64,000 nucleotides of DNA from Balaenoptera acutorostrata (GCF_949987535.1 NC_080067.1:49226910-49290909), one strand, 5' to 3'; positions 1 through 13,803 are shown, numbered from the stretch's first letter. Notes: generated by a model not told the origin, from the letters alone. Translations and numbers: made by a program.

Positions 1-1839
1 ATTCATCAATGTTTATACATTCATCAGTGTACAAAATGATGCTTAACCTTTGTGTCTTTAGGGGAATTTATAGATAAATGGAAGAAATATTAATAATTTA
101 AATCCTATGTGAGAATTATTGTGTATTTAATTGTCTTTAAATCCTTTGATTTTTAACATGAATTTTTCTATACATATATATATATCTTTTAAAAAATTTA
201 TGCCAGAAATATATGATACCTTAACATGCAAGAGTCAGTGATCTAAGGAGTACTGGTCACATACTATCCACCTCTAAATATCTCCTCAGAATTTGACTTG
301 CAATAAGCTATCATGATCAATATCACATAAGTAACTTTCTGTGAGCTTTGTCTCTCCAGGTTAAATTCAATGTTCACAACCATGGTACTCATAATCCTTA
401 CAATAATTTAAAGGTAAAGAAACACTGTTTTCTATTTCTATACTGTTTGCTTGTATTCCTTAGGTACCTCCATATAGACCTGTAGAAAGATTCACTGTAC
501 AAAAAATAATGAAAACTGAACTAAGCTACAATGTGTAAGAGCTCATATAAAGAAGGATATGAAACCATATAGTGGTTTCATAAATTATCAGTTTTAGAAG
601 CTCAAAAATGATACAAACATAATTAGGTCAGTGACTTGTAAAAATAAACAGAAGAATATTGTTAACATATTAACAAGAACCTGTCTGCGATATGTGGAAG
701 GATTGGAAATGTACTTGTAGTTCATCTGAAATATTTTTAAGGTCTCTCTATAGATTTAAATTTCTGCCTTTTGTGTATGCTAAGCTGATTTAAATGAAAC
801 AATGAAGCTATTTATTACCGTACGAGTTGTATTTTGAGTTGCAAGTATTATGTTTTGTTAATTACTTTAAAACAATTTTGAGTGGTTTCATTTGCTAAAC
901 AAATGTAAATAGTTATTGTTTACATAGAAAGAAGTGGAAAAACACTAATGAGCAAATACGTGAAAATTAAAATAGTTTTTCACCCCAACAACAACAAAAT
1001 CCTCTATTAATATTTTTGTTTTGATCTCCATTTTATTTTTCATCAAATAAATAAATATTTTTTCTAAAATTAGAACCACCTGGATAGGCTGCTATAGAAC
1101 ATTAATATCCCACTTTTATAACAGTGACTTTAAATTATTTTATTGCAGAATTATACTAACACAACATTATTTTGGAGATTAGATACATACCATTTTATAA
1201 TCTACCCTAAGCTGATCAAATGTTTTCTTGATGTTGATAATTTAATTTGTGTCCAAATTATATTAATAAACAATCCATAATGAATTTATTTTGGTTCAAT
1301 CTTTGCTCACAGCCGTCTTATTTTTTTTTTTTTTTTTTAGATTCATGAAATGGATGTTATTGTTACAAAGTACATGTTCCCTTTTATATCTTTTGGTATA
1401 TATTGCCAATTAATGCTCTAGTATTGTGGGATGAATATAGCCAAATGTGTAAAAAACAGTTCATTTTCCAGAAGTACTATCCTCATTAGATGTTTATTCT
1501 TTAAAGTCAAATAAGAGAAAGTATCATCTCATTATTGTTTGTGTATTTTAATACTTTAATAAGGTTATTATTCCTTTCCTATAATTTATTGTTTATATAT
1601 ATTTCTTTTTAAAGAAATCCATGCATTCTCTATGGAATATCGGTTCATATATACTTTCATTATTTGTAAAAGTCCTTTATGTTGAAGGCATTAGGCTTGT
1701 CTTGGGCTATAAATTTAAATAACAGAATAAATTCCACTAATTATTTTATTGGGAAAAAAAGACTGAAAATTAAAAAAAATCAGAGAATCTAATGAAATAA
1801 AACTGTAAACAACAGTAGAGTTGATCAATAAAGCAAATT
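1..1839. other. AT-rich intergenic or intronic DNA, no gene
   Basis: I see no coding potential, RNA gene or clear repeat boundary here. There is a short poly-T run near 1320-1340. The sequence is dense in stop codons on both strands. Confidence 0.6.
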
Positions 1840-2190
1840 TTAACAAACTTACAAAGAAGCAGGTAAATAAAAAGATGGGAAAAAATGCAAATACTAAACT
1901 GTAATGATAAGAAAACTGAAGTTGCTCTATTAATATGACACAAAGTAATATTTGGGAAAAGATATTACAATAACAAAGAGAGACATTACATATTTTAAAA
2001 AGTGCATTCATCAACAAGAAACAATTATATTTATGTGTGTGCATATACATATATTCACACTTATGAACATATATTTAAAATAAATGGAGCAAAACTGATG
2101 CAAAAGGAAAATAAGACAAATCTAAACTGTAAATGGTGATTTCATTATCCTTTCTCAGAAATTAGTTGAAAAACAGTCAAAAAAACAATG
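1840..2190 (+). mobile_element. Ancient L1 fragment (ORF2 endonuclease region)
   Basis: The plus strand follows the order of an L1 ORF2 endonuclease segment: a stretch like 'ggaaaaagatat', then one like 'acaaagagagacattacat', then 'tcatcaacaagaaacaatta' and further diverged sequence. Many substitutions and gaps mean no frame is open, so this is an old relic. The family is assigned by recall of L1 nucleotide order; the subfamily is unknown. Both ends are eroded and approximate. Confidence 0.5.
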
Positions 2191-2339
2191 ATATAGAAAA
2201 CAAACATTATCAACCAACTTGTATACAAAATATAGCTGTCTTGCTTTTGTATCCACATGAAAATCTTTACATTTTATTTATATTTAATACAATGATCAAT
2301 AAAGTAATACTCAATATGGTTGAGTTTAAATAGATCAAC

Positions 2340-2620
2340 TTTTAATTTTTCTATTTATCCAATCTCTACTGTATCCCTTATTTCTTCATTCCATATTTTG
2401 GATTATTCGAGTAGTTTTTGATTTTCCATTTTGTCTCCTCAATTGACTTACTAATTAGAGTTGTTCTTTTTTCATTAGTAGTCACTCTGGTGTTTATAAT
2501 ATGCTGCCTTAACTTATCACAGTCCATGTTAAATTTATATTATATCAGTTCATGTGTAATTTGTAACATCAATTTACATTACAACATTTAATTTACACTT
2601 CCCAAACTTTATCCTGCACT
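2340..2620. repeat. Possible ancient dispersed repeat, unassigned
   Basis: The text around 2400-2560, including 'gtttataatatgctgcctta' and 'acttatcacagtccatgtta', resembles a dispersed repeat often seen in mammalian genomes, perhaps L1-derived. I cannot name the family. No open frame is present. Confidence 0.25.
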
Positions 2621-3060
2621 GGGGTCTGGGGAAACAGGCATATCTGTGCTTGACAAATCCCAGGTTTTGTGTTGGTCTCAACCTATTCATAGTAATGCTG
2701 ATACACTAGGGATGACTGAGGCGCTCACTAGGGCCCAAACTACTTTTGGTGAGCCTGCACAGACATTTCTCTGACTAGAGCAGATTTTGTGGATGAACCA
2801 GCCCTTGTTGTACTTACTATGATTGCAAAACACACCTCAGCAACAACCATTAGGGAACTTTGGTTTATTACTCACAGGTTTATTACTCACAGAATTTACA
2901 GGGTACATGAAGTGCTCAAGGGCAACACAGTGAGATCGAGGCTGGAGACAGACAAAGAGAGGGTGAGAGAGACAGCTCTTCTTTTTGAGTGTTCAAGAGT
3001 TGAGTGCCTAGAGTTTCACAGGTCCCTTAGGCTCTGTTCTCTTTTCTTCAGTCTTTTTTC
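2620..3060. repeat. LTR-like block, unassigned
   Basis: This block is richer in G and C than its surroundings and has LTR-like texture: a 'tttattactcacag' motif followed by a purine-rich 'gagagggtgagagaga' stretch. A 15-16 base motif is tandemly duplicated at about 2867-2897. The 104-codon frame inside it shows no domain I recognise, and I do not call it a gene. It could be an LTR from an endogenous retrovirus, or unique DNA. Confidence 0.25.
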
Positions 3061-3114
3061 CTTTCTGTCCTTCTCAATAATCAATAATCTCAATAATCAA
3101 TAGACTAAATAATC

Positions 3115-4262
3115 TCCACTGTCCTCTCTTCAAGTTTGCTGATTCTTTCTTCTGCCTGCTCAAATCTACCTTTGAATCCTTCTAGTGAATTTTTCATTTC
3201 ATTTAATATACGTTTCAGCTCCAGAATTTATTTTTTGTCTTCTTTTTAGGTTCTGTATCTCATTTTTGGTATTCCCATTTTGTTCATACATCACTTTCTT
3301 GACTTTCTACACATCTTCCTTTAGTTCTTTGAGCATCTTTAAGACAGTGGTTTTAAAGTGTTTGATTAGTAAATCTGCCATCAGATCTTTTTCAGGGACA
3401 GTTTCTGTTGTGGTTTTTTTTTTTTTTTTTCCTTTGTATAAGCCATACCTTCCTGTTCCTTTCTGTTTTTCTATTTTTTTCCTATTTCTTTGTGATTTTT
3501 TTTGTTGTTGAAAAATAGACATTTGAATCTAACAATGTGTTAATTCTGTAAATTAGATTCTCTGTGTTCCCCAGTATTTTCTGTTTTTGTTATTTTTGTT
3601 TGTTTGTTTTGTTTTGTTGTTATTTTGATTCTTGTAAGCTATCTCTGTGCCAAGGATCAGCCTGAGGTGTAAACTTAAGGTCTTCTCAGATCTTTGTGAG
3701 CTCTTCTTGGGCATTATTGTCACTTTCTAACTTACCCCATGTATGTGGTTGTTTTTTAATGTCCAGTCTTTAATGTCTGGCTCCCTAAAAGAGAAAAGGA
3801 GAAAAACAAAGAGGGAGGGAGAGGGTGCTGGCCCTATGAGTCCCCTGGAAGTGATTTTAGCCAGAAGAGGAGGGGCTTAAAATATGGGAGGGGGGAAGTG
3901 TGATAACAATGGGCACCAGCCTGTTTGGCTGCACCTTTGTGATCAGATCAAAGATCCCCTAGTATTTGGAAGACAGGGTCCTTTTTGCTTACTCTGGCTC
4001 CCTTAAGCTGTGTGCTGGCTACTCCAGGAATACAAGAACTGTCTGCCACTGAGCTGGGGGTGGGGAACAGGTAGCCCTACTGTGCTAAGAGCTGAAATTG
4101 ACTGAAATTAACTGCAATTTACCATCCAAGTCTTTCTCTGGAAGTTGCAAGCCTTCAAAAGACTCCAGAGTTCCAAAATAATTATATCAAACAGATTATG
4201 CTATTGCAATTTTTGTCTAGGTGAGAAAACAGATTCCTGTCACTTTCTACTCCACCATCTTT
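3115..4262 (-). mobile_element. Old L1 fragment: 5' UTR and start of ORF1
   Basis: Read on the minus strand, the segment starts near 4262 with the L1-type opening (plus strand 'ctccaccatctttccc'). It runs through a GC-richer 5' UTR (about 3600-4260) and enters ORF1-like sequence (about 3115-3560). The plus-strand motifs 'ctgccatcagatctttttca' and 'cagggacagtttctgttg' are the reverse complement of the usual start of ORF1 in older mammalian L1s. Frames are broken. The 5' end appears preserved while the 3' part is missing, unusual for an L1 because most lose the 5' end, so later deletion or rearrangement is likely. Confidence 0.6.
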
Positions 4263-7200
4263 CCCAAGTGCTCCCCATGTTGTCTATTAGTTTAAAGAGG
4301 GTTGAAGTTTGTTCTTGCAGGCTTTTAATTTATTCATAAATCTTTTTAGTGTGGAAAATTTACAAGTGGTAAATAAGGGTCATTGAAACTTATCAAGCAA
4401 AGTTTGGAGATTTTATTTTTAGGTAATATTATAAAAATAAGATATCTAAAATTTTAAAATATCACAAATAGAATAGCATATATTTTCTGAATTACTTATA
4501 TGCACAATGAATCATAGAAAGTATGGTGGATTATAAGAGGGACATCAATTATTATTTCCTGCTTTTAAGATACATTTTAAAAGTATTTTGCAGCTTATAT
4601 TCTTCATCTGTAAAGTGGGAAGAATAATGTCATACTATATAATTAACATGCTTTAAAAACTATAAATTCTTAGAGAAATGTAAAATATGTTTTTATAATT
4701 TTCTTTATAAACCAGTAAAAATTGTATATACAGGAAAATAAAGAATAAAAAACAATTTACCACTTTCCAGAAAATTGGAACAATGTTTAAATTTACAAAT
4801 TTTGTAGGATATTAATAATTCTTCATTTAAATGCCTTTCAGAGGCCCAATTTAAATGAAAATGTATCCTAATTATTCATTTATTTTTATAAATATTCATG
4901 AAGCTAAATGAAAAGTACACTTAGCCATTTGTTTTTTAAAAGTTATCTGTAAAGATAGAAGTTAATGTAGATTTTAAAACATCATGGATAAATCATTTAA
5001 CATGTCTTACCCTTCATTCTCCTTATGTGCACAAAGACTTAGTTGAACTACAATGACCTCCTCTGTATGATTTCTAAAACCTTATGGATGTTAGTTAATG
5101 TAGTGAAACCTTTTGATTCTTGTAATATCACAATCTGAGATTAATAATATAATGACATATTGAATAAACTATGTCAAACAGATGGCATAGTTGACTATAC
5201 ATAAGAGTTGAATGTGGCAAGTTGGATAAAGCATTTATTTAATATATGTAAAATATCACAATATATTTTGAGGACCATAAATATAAAGATGAGAATTGCA
5301 ATATTATGATATTATAAATTTTTATAGTGTTTTCCTTTCTGTCAGTTGTTTCACAAAACTACCTACTATAGAATTATATGCCATCAAATTAGGGCTAACT
5401 CTAGAGTAGACACTGAAGTAATATAAGGGCTAGTAGATGTGCTACTAAAAAGTTTAGTGCTTTTATTTATTATAAATTATAGAGAACATTGTAATGAGAA
5501 TATTTCAATTCATGGTAGGGTAACTTTAACAAAAATAGAAATTTCTGTAATCCTATAGAAAGCATGAAATAGGGGAAAGATATTCCTAAGAAAGGGCAAA
5601 ATAAATAATATGAATTTCTCCTAGGACCCTATTATAGATGACGCTTAGCATAGAAAGTTAGTTAAATGAGATTACTAACTGTAAGTAAAGGAGATGGGAG
5701 TCCTCAGGAATAGAGAAGTGACAATGAGGGAAGTGCTTTAATTCTGTGAGTTGGTGATTTTTATGGACATGCATTTCACTAATTAAACTTATGTTTCTTT
5801 TGTAAATAACTTTTAGATCTAATCCCTGTGTTTTTGGTGTATGGCTTAACAAAAACAGTGAAAGTGAAGATTTACCTGTTGAACAAATAGTGAAAGAATG
5901 AAAAATAAATGGGAAAGGGAAATAAATAAAAACAAATAGATAAGAATGGTAGGACAAAAAAAAAGATAAAAGGAGGTAGAAATGGCAAGAAGAATTATCA
6001 GTCAAATCTTTGTTTTGCAGTAACTAATATAGGTAGTCAGGGAAATATCCATACATATTTTAGAATGATATAACTAAGGAATAGCAACATGATATCTATA
6101 GCCCTGTAGATCATAATCAGTGTGCCTTAAAGTTCTCAACAATATTTTTGTTTAATATGCAATCCATCTGGATTTTCATCCTGACTTTTCCCTTAATTTT
6201 GTATAGTTTCTATAATTTTAATAATAATAATGTATACACACAGACAACATAATTTCTCTCTTGGAAATGCCAGAAAAGATGTCATTATCTTTATATAAGA
6301 CATTTTTAATATTAAACTGAATGCAAAAATAAGTTGAACTTTTAGTTCAAATGGTTTTAATTATTCTTATTTAACATTTTTCCTTTAAATTATTTTCCAC
6401 AACTCAATATAATATTCCTCAGTGCTTTAAATTTACTAAATTCCAAATGCTTTTATGTTGTGATGATGCCAAACTTATGAAATAATGACACAGCTTTGTG
6501 TATGCTTATTTACCTTTTTTATAGAACATTGTAATTGAGAATACTTGGCTTGATATTTTCTTAATCTATGCTAAAGATATTCCTCATTAATACTTTATTT
6601 TCTCTTAGTTTTTAAAAAATATTAAACTAAAGCAAAAAATACAACAGTGTAATATAATTGTGCATACTGCAGCAATAGGTAATTAAACATGTTTTTAAAA
6701 AGCAATACAAAAAATGATATAAAGTAAGTCCTATAGTTAAGAAAGTACTACTTTTTAAAAAAATCAATTATTCTCTGAAACACAGGAAGCTGCTTTTCAG
6801 AAATTACAACAAAGCAAACTTCTGGTAACCATCCTACTGTATATCCATTTCTCAAAATAGTACAAGCTCTTTCACAAAAAAAAGCCAAGTCATTCATTAT
6901 AAAATGCCCCAAAGGCATAGATTTTCTCTGAGTGAGCTTCATGTTTCCCCTTTACAAAGAAAATCAATTTCAAAAAATAGGAAGAAATGCTTAGCAACAG
7001 CAATTCAGTTGCTTTAAGCTTATGTAGTGACTATACAGTGTATAAATATATAGATATTTGAATACCATTTATTCTTGTTATTTAAACAGTTGAGTACATA
7101 TTTTCACTGAATGTTTAAGTGCATAGCACATTTGCAATAGCATTCATTGTGTATCATAACCATGTACTGCAAGTAAAATTCAAATAATAATAATGTAAGC

Positions 7201-8199
7201 TTTTCACATAATAATTATTCAAAATTTTTGTTTAAGTACAAATGTGTTATGAAAATAAATGATTTCACAAGATGGTATGTTATAATAGATCCTCAAGCTA
7301 CATAATCTTCAAAATATCTAAAATCATTCTTTTTAAGCATAACACTTGCAAATAAGCACTTTGTCCCATTAGCATTGAAACAATATATCATTTTAACACC
7401 AGTTAGCTGTTATTGTAGTGTATATTTTATAGTTTCACGGATACAACACTAATTCAGACAAATACATTTTTTTTCCTTAAGCATATGGACAAAGTTGGAC
7501 AAATGAAAGCAGGCTCATTAGAACATGAATGCTGCAGTTCTGTGAAAGGTTACTTTTCCTAGTATGTAAATTAATTCGTACAAAGCACCATCTGGATAAT
7601 AAGTAGAACATTTTGGATAGTCTCTTTCCAGGGATTATGGGTCTCCTTTGCACAATATTCAGCTACATATTTTAAAGCATATTAAAATCGCAATTATTCA
7701 ACTGGGGGTTAGTAAACACAATTTTCCTATTCTTTCAAGTAATAAAACTCTCTGCTTTTGAGTGTTAGTATAACTAATCAAGAATTGCCCATAATGCCAC
7801 ACAATTATTGGTAGTCGTAAGTGGTGCTTCACCTATAAGGGCAGCCTAGCTTTGGAGACCTGCTTGTTTTCTTGGAACACTGGAACTGAACACCTAGAGA
7901 GAACTTGTGTGAAGACTGTAGGCTTCAATCATTCTTTTTGTTGCAGTAGACTGAATGTCTAGGTATACATTTCTGATTATTATATTTTTAGATGTGTTCA
8001 TAGCTGGCTACCTTTAAGGTAAACAAAATAAAAGTAGAGTAACTGCAAAATGAACATATTCTTTTTAGGCTTTGTTCTTAGTCCTACCAAATATTTTGAA
8101 GACTAAATTAATTTATGAACATTTAAAAGTTTGTAGATATTTTTACATTGTATAAAGGTAACATTATTTTTATATATTCAACACATTATGCTTTTGAAA
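4263..8199. other. AT-rich DNA, no gene seen
   Basis: Long unique-looking AT-rich stretch. Apart from the MIR-like piece at about 4590-4680 listed separately, I recognise nothing. The 115-codon minus-strand frame at 5658-6005 is hydrophobic and low in complexity, with no domain. Confidence 0.55.
4590..4680 (-). repeat. Possible MIR fragment
   Basis: The plus strand reads 'ttcttcatctgtaaagtggg' followed by an AT-rich stretch and 'acatgctttaaa'. This matches the reverse complement of the MIR core ('...cccattttacagatgagg...') in order. It is short and diverged. Confidence 0.4.
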
Positions 8200-8345
8200 T
8201 AGCTTCACATGTATATTTGAAGCTCAAAATAATATAGTGAAGTAAGTCCTGGCAAGAGATTATTTCCATATTAGAGATGGAAAACTGAGGCTTAGCTTAC
8301 AAGGCTTGTCAAAAATCACATAGTTCTATGAATTAGCACTATCCT
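8195..8345 (+). repeat. MIR SINE fragment
   Basis: The segment contains 'tattagagatggaaaactga' then 'ggcttagcttacaaggcttg' and 'tcacatagtt'. This is the order of the MIR core (acagatgaggaaactgaggc ... aggtcacacagct) on the plus strand. MIR is an old tRNA-derived SINE shared by mammals; the divergence fits. Confidence 0.6.
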
Positions 8346-8639
8346 CAATACTAATGAATCATTTATCGCCCTATTCCCTATGGGTTTTTATGTTCCCCTA
8401 CATCAGGAGAAAACTGCACTTAATCTTTTTGCATCTACACTGCAATAGAACTTTAAATATATGAAGAAAACAAACTTGGGCTTTATGTATTTGGGAAAAG
8501 CTGCAACTGTCTCCCATCATTGTCATTTTAAAACGATATTGCATACAACAATTTCAATAGAACTATTTGACATTGTTTATGTCTGAATTTTTGTAATTAA
8601 ACAGAAGGCATGTAATAAAAAGTTTGATTTCATATTTGA

Positions 8640-9080
8640 GTTTGATGCCTGGCAGATTTCAAGCCCCATAATTTCCTCTTTCTCTTCTGCCCCACATCTG
8701 AGAATGCCTGGATGCACCCTCCTTCAGCACTGATAAGAGGTTCAAGTTATGAAAGCCCTGGCTCTCCTGCACAGAAACCCTCACCATGCTTCCACCCCAA
8801 AACTACCATAATACCCTAAACTAGTCTCCTTTCCCTATTCTTTCAGACCATTTTTGGATCAGCTTGGGAACCTGCCCTGCTCTCCATAGAAAGCCTCATT
8901 ATGTATGTAGGCAAACTTTTCCTACTTTCTTAGTGCATGTGTGAAATCCTCAGCCTCACTTCTGAAGCACATTTTGAGTGAGGGGTCTATCTCACCTCAG
9001 CTTAGTGTCTAAAGCAGTGCATTATGTAGAACACTCCTATTAACATCCAGTTGAGCAATAACTGCTTGTTGAACGAAGCT
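8640..9080. repeat. GC-richer block, possibly LTR-like
   Basis: This block is more CT- and GC-rich than the flanks (for example 'gaacctgccctgctctccat'). It recalls old LTR sequence but I cannot assign a family, and I see no TG...CA termini. Unique DNA is possible. Confidence 0.2.
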
Positions 9081-10940
9081 CAGAGAAGCATTGGTATGTA
9101 TATATTCAACCCCACTTTTTTTCTTTTAAAGAGAATGTAAATTAATTAAGTTTATACTCCCCCCCCTAGAGTGAGTGTTTGCAGGCAAAGGAAAACATCC
9201 TTTTGGATCTATGAGTTTGGGTATGCTTAACAAAAATCAGTCGTTATGCTCTTAGCCACATCTCACTAAATATTCATAAATTATATGTGCCCATCCCATT
9301 GACTTATATTCGTATATTTATAGTCATTGTGGACTATTTAGTCATTGTGGATTAAATGTTGTTGATATTTGAATGCATCACTTCTCTATAAATTTCTCTA
9401 TGTAAAAAAAACATTGAGTCTATTTCATGCAGCTAAAAAATTCATCTAATTTCTTTTCGAGTTAGTGTTTTGTGATCATTCTAAATCATCTCCTGAAATC
9501 ATCTCCTGTGTGCTGGGTGGGCTTATCAGTGGCATGACTTTCTAAACTGTCAATCACTTAACATAGCATAAAGCACTTAACTAATAAATAAATTAATCCA
9601 GACCTCAGCTGAATGTCTTCGTTGCCAACATTAGGGACCATATTTCTGCTAAAATTTATAGCTCTCTCTCTGCCCTCTGAATTTCTGATTATTCATACAT
9701 CATCAGCTTTGGATAAAGATATTCTGTACCACAGGTATAATTCCAGGAGTATAGTCATCTGTATCCTGCATGGCATTATATTAATAAACATCTGAAATAT
9801 TTATTTGTTAAAATAAATGTTATATCAGTTTGGGATATTTTCTACCAATTTTTACACTGGCAAAGTGAGATACACTGTTTCCTTTAAGCCTTGACCTGTA
9901 TGGTCCACTTCTTTCATTTTTCTTTCTGTTACTTTGAAAGATACACAAAATTTAGGTTTAGTTACTAGATGTCTATTTTTTGAACTTTTAAAACTATGCT
10001 AGCCTCCAGGACAAGGAGAGGCTCCAACATACTCAGTCAAATTGAAGAATGGCAAAACCAATAAAATCTCTTTAGAGTAAGTTATTTGAAGAAAATCAGT
10101 AGGACCTTCAGGTGCAAAGAGTAAAGCATCAGAGAGTTATGGCATTTCACTTCACATTTCAAAGTTCTTTCTCTTTAAAGTTTGGTTCAACAAGGAAAGG
10201 GCTCAATTAAGGAGAGAAACATTTTCAATCAGATCAGCAGTAACAGTAGAAAAAATACAATTTAAAACACTACAACAAAAATGAAATGTTGACAGCCTCT
10301 GAAAGAACAGAGAAAAGCAGTCCATCTAACAATTAGGGTGAGAAATCGGCCAGTTTGGGCATCTACCACTTTGCCCACGCCTCATCCTATCCTGTAAACT
10401 TTTGCATTCCCAGCTGTTCAACTCTTCCTTCAGCTCATGTGTCCCAGAGTTCTTTAATGCTTCTATCCATCACCTACCTGGAATTGATAACTAAAAAGAC
10501 CATATCATACTGACAACCCTTGGACCTTGCTCTGTGCTATGGCATATATTTCAGTTAAAGCCATTTACACTTAGAACACTTATCCTGGCTCAACCTCTGA
10601 CTTTCTGAATTCTATATTGTCATCAGCACAGTAGGATAATCAGAAGAATTCTATTTTTGAACTAGCTTGAAGAAGTATGCAGGAATCAACTAACATATGC
10701 TGAGAAATCTTTTAATTTTTAAACTTCCTCTTATTCTCCAAGAATACACACAGAGATTGATTTCAGATTTTTACCTTAGTTCTTCAAAAGAAAAAAAAAA
10801 TGTTTAAAAAAGAAAAATCTTAAACCTGTATTTTTCAAGTTTTCAGATATAAAAATAAATGTCTTCTAATAGGAATAATTTATAATTATGGGTGGTTTTC
10901 AAATCCCTCATCACTACCTTCACACTGTATTTTCTGATAA
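9081..10940. other. AT-rich DNA, no gene seen
   Basis: Nothing recognised. Short direct duplications occur at about 9321-9353 ('tagtcattgtgga') and 9483-9508 ('aaatcatctcctg'). No long open frame. Confidence 0.5.
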
Positions 10941-10959
10941 TTTCCCAGATTTTGTCCAA

Positions 10960-11560
10960 GTTTAAGATGGTAAATTATTATTTTTTTATTTAAAAGATAT
11001 TTCCTTTTAATATGCAGGTACTTCTTTTTAATATTCATTTAATTGTAAGCTATTCTTTTGCTGTTATTTTAATTTTATTGCATTATTGACCTAAAACTAA
11101 TATGTATGACAGTAATCCTTTGAAGTTTACTGAGGCTTAATTTTTGGCCTAATACAGTCTCTTTTTTTAATATTTCATGTGTGTTTGGAATAAAATGTGT
11201 ATTCACAGTTTGTTAGTATTGAAATCTAAGTATATCTAAAAAAATCAGTCTAATGAATAGTATTGTTTAGGACTTTATCAGCGTGTTTTATCTACTCAAT
11301 CAGTTTCTGAGGACAGTGCAATGATATTACCAATTATAATAGCTGAGTCATCATCTCTCTCTACCTTTCCATCATTTATCACTTGATATATTTTAAGGTG
11401 TCTTGTAATATGCATATTTAATAATGATGAATATAGCCTCTGTTTATATATTTTTTATGTGTATATATCAATACAGATATAACTTACTAACTACTAACAT
11501 AACTCTACTATTCCACTGTATTTTTGTCCTCATCAACATGATTTTAATATTAAAGGAAAC
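10960..11560 (-). mobile_element. Ancient L1 fragment (middle of ORF2)
   Basis: The plus strand carries the reverse complement of a mid-ORF2 L1 segment in the expected order: 'ttactgaggcttaatttttg', 'gtgtttggaataaaatgtgt', 'attcacagtttgttagtat', then 'tatctactcaatcagtttct' and 'gatattaccaattataatag'. Every part is diverged and no frame is open, which points to an old L1M-type copy. Ends are approximate. Confidence 0.5.
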
Positions 11561-11639
11561 TCTTGTCCAGTAAAAGAAAAGTTACTATAATTTCATTGTT
11601 CATTCCTGGAATTTCCTGAAAAACTCATTTAAATGAAGA

Positions 11640-12300
11640 ACAAAATGTTCATCTCTTCAGTTGATGGTATTAAATGACTATGGATTCCCCAAGACTCTTC
11701 AGAACCCTCATCTCAAAATCCTCACTCGTTATAATTTCAAATATTATTATGGTATAATCACTATCCAATCCCAATAAAGATCACAGATTAAAAGACCATC
11801 TTAAATCAGACCCCAAAACACATAAACATTCCAACTTCATTCTCTTCCCCCTTCAGGATTCTACCAAGATTCTCTCAAGGTAGTACTCTCCCCTGCCACA
11901 GTAAGAATAATCTCAGCTTTTTCTCATCAGCAGTTTATTTTAATGATATTTTGAGAGAGCCAGTATTCAACAATCTTGGAGGTCCACCAAGCTCTAATTG
12001 AGACCTCTACACTGTCATGGTCCAAGATCCTCATATCTGAAACAGTGTTCTCCTCTGAGGGCCCTTGAGATCCCTACCAGGACAGAAGTCTTCACAGAGA
12101 TGTGATTTATGCAGGCACTCAGTGCCATGAGCTTAGAAGGGCTCTGTGCTTGCTCTAAGGCTCTATTATTATTAAATTTCTCATCAATATCTGAAAAAGG
12201 GGCACTGTGCTTTTATGTTTCATTGAGCTCCACAATTCTGTAGTCAGTCCAGCCTGTCTCTCTGTGATGTCTCTAATTAGGAGTGAGATACATACATTTC
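11640..12300. repeat. Possible old dispersed repeat, unassigned
   Basis: Around 12120-12250 the sequence 'cttagaagggctctgtgctt' followed by 'attaaatttctcatcaatat' and 'tctgtagtcagtcc' recalls a dispersed repeat present in several mammals, whose name I cannot give. No coding frame is present. Confidence 0.25.
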
Positions 12301-12813
12301 TGATTTATATTTTTCTGCATTATTTCATTGATAAAACCAAATGACAATATTTTGTCTCCTGCAAGTAAATGAATCATTTGTAGGAATCTTTTGCTTATCT
12401 GATCAGACTTTAAAACTTTTATAATATTTGCCTTATTATTAACTCTACTATTTGTTATTTTTTGTTGAACAACCGTAAGAAGGGAAATTCATGGAGAATT
12501 TCAGCAGGAAAAAGATGAGAAGTTTTCCTTTGGAATGGACCCAGCTTACCTTTATACCAGTTGTGTGTAATAAATCAGTTGTTTTTCTCTGTAGCTGAAG
12601 TCAAACGTTAGGTAAATTTTTAGATGTTAAACACCACAATGGACCAGAAAGTCAGAAATTTAAATTACCTATTAAGTTTTATTTTTAAAAAGGAGCTTAT
12701 CTTTAAGGTTTTATCATTATGGAAACTACCTTTTATAACCAAACTTTCACAGGCGTAGAACTTAGAAGATTTCCCATTCTATGTCTTTTTTTCAAATATT
12801 ATACATATGTGTT

Positions 12814-12876
<63 letters not shown>

Positions 12877-13740
12877 GGAGAGAATTAAGTTATTTAAAAG
12901 TGCGATCAGTCCCCCTTTTAGGTAGTGTGATGCATCATAAAAGCTGTTCTTTGAGAAATTTTTAATGTTTTTGGAAATAAAACACTTTACTTTCCAAGTT
13001 TTACCTCTCTTGCCTCAATCTAAAATGTGGAAGAATCTAAAATGAAACAAACATTCAATAGATAATCACATTAGTGCAACATAATCCTCCCTATCTAAGA
13101 CTGATTTACCTCTCTTTTACCCAAAACATAATATAATATGTTAATTCCTAAGAGTCTCTATATATAATTTCCAATTTTAGTCAGCAGTCTTTGCCCCCGG
13201 TTGTCAAATTGTAAAGAATGATGCTGGGTTTTATTATAGCTCAGCAGAATGTATGCTTAACAATAAAATATACATTTCTGAAAAGGCATAAACCTTAGAG
13301 TAATGTATGCTTCTTTTCAAGATGTGCATTAATAAAAAATAATACCTAGGGTATTTATAATAGTGCTGAAGGAATTGTCACAATGAACATAAGTAGGTTT
13401 GGACATGGTAAAGCACAGATTTACAGGGTATTTCTCACAGAGTTTTCTAAGGCAGAAATGAATGCATATATTCTGTTCCTTGAGTAAAATGTAGCAACAA
13501 CAAAATAGGTTAATACCAAGTGCTATCAATTTATCCTTCTTGGCTTTTACATTACAAATTGGTTAGGATATAAGACTAGTTAGTTTCTTATTTAAAAAAA
13601 AAAAGGTAAATGTGGTAACCATGAAGTAGTTCTCTACCCATAAATTAATAATATCAAAACGGTTCATTTTAACCACCTTTTAAAATTAGAAATCCATTTT
13701 CCAATAGAAAAGAATCTGTACTTGATAAATAATGATAAAG
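12301..13740. other. AT-rich DNA, no gene seen
   Basis: Apart from the (TA)n tract listed separately I recognise nothing. The 68-codon frame at 12719-12925 is produced by the TA repeat. Confidence 0.5.
12818..12876. repeat. (TA)n microsatellite
   Basis: An almost pure TA run of about 59 bases, interrupted by one C at 12862. It is likely to vary in length between individuals. Confidence 0.97.
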
Positions 13741-13744
13741 ATAT

Positions 13745-13803
13745 ATAACTTATTAAGAGGTACAATGCAAGCTCCTTTACAGGCATTATCTAAAATTCTC
13801 TTT
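13745..13803 (+). repeat. Possible MIR fragment
   Basis: 'gctcctttacaggcattatc' followed by 'taaaattctc' recalls the MIR segment 'gctttacatgcattatctca'. It stops at the start of the adjacent L1, which suggests the L1 cut it or landed beside it. Confidence 0.35.

Noticed and set aside
12719..12925. 68-codon frame with repeated Tyr-Ile
   Set aside because: Translation of the (TA)n tract; the same holds for 57310-57504.
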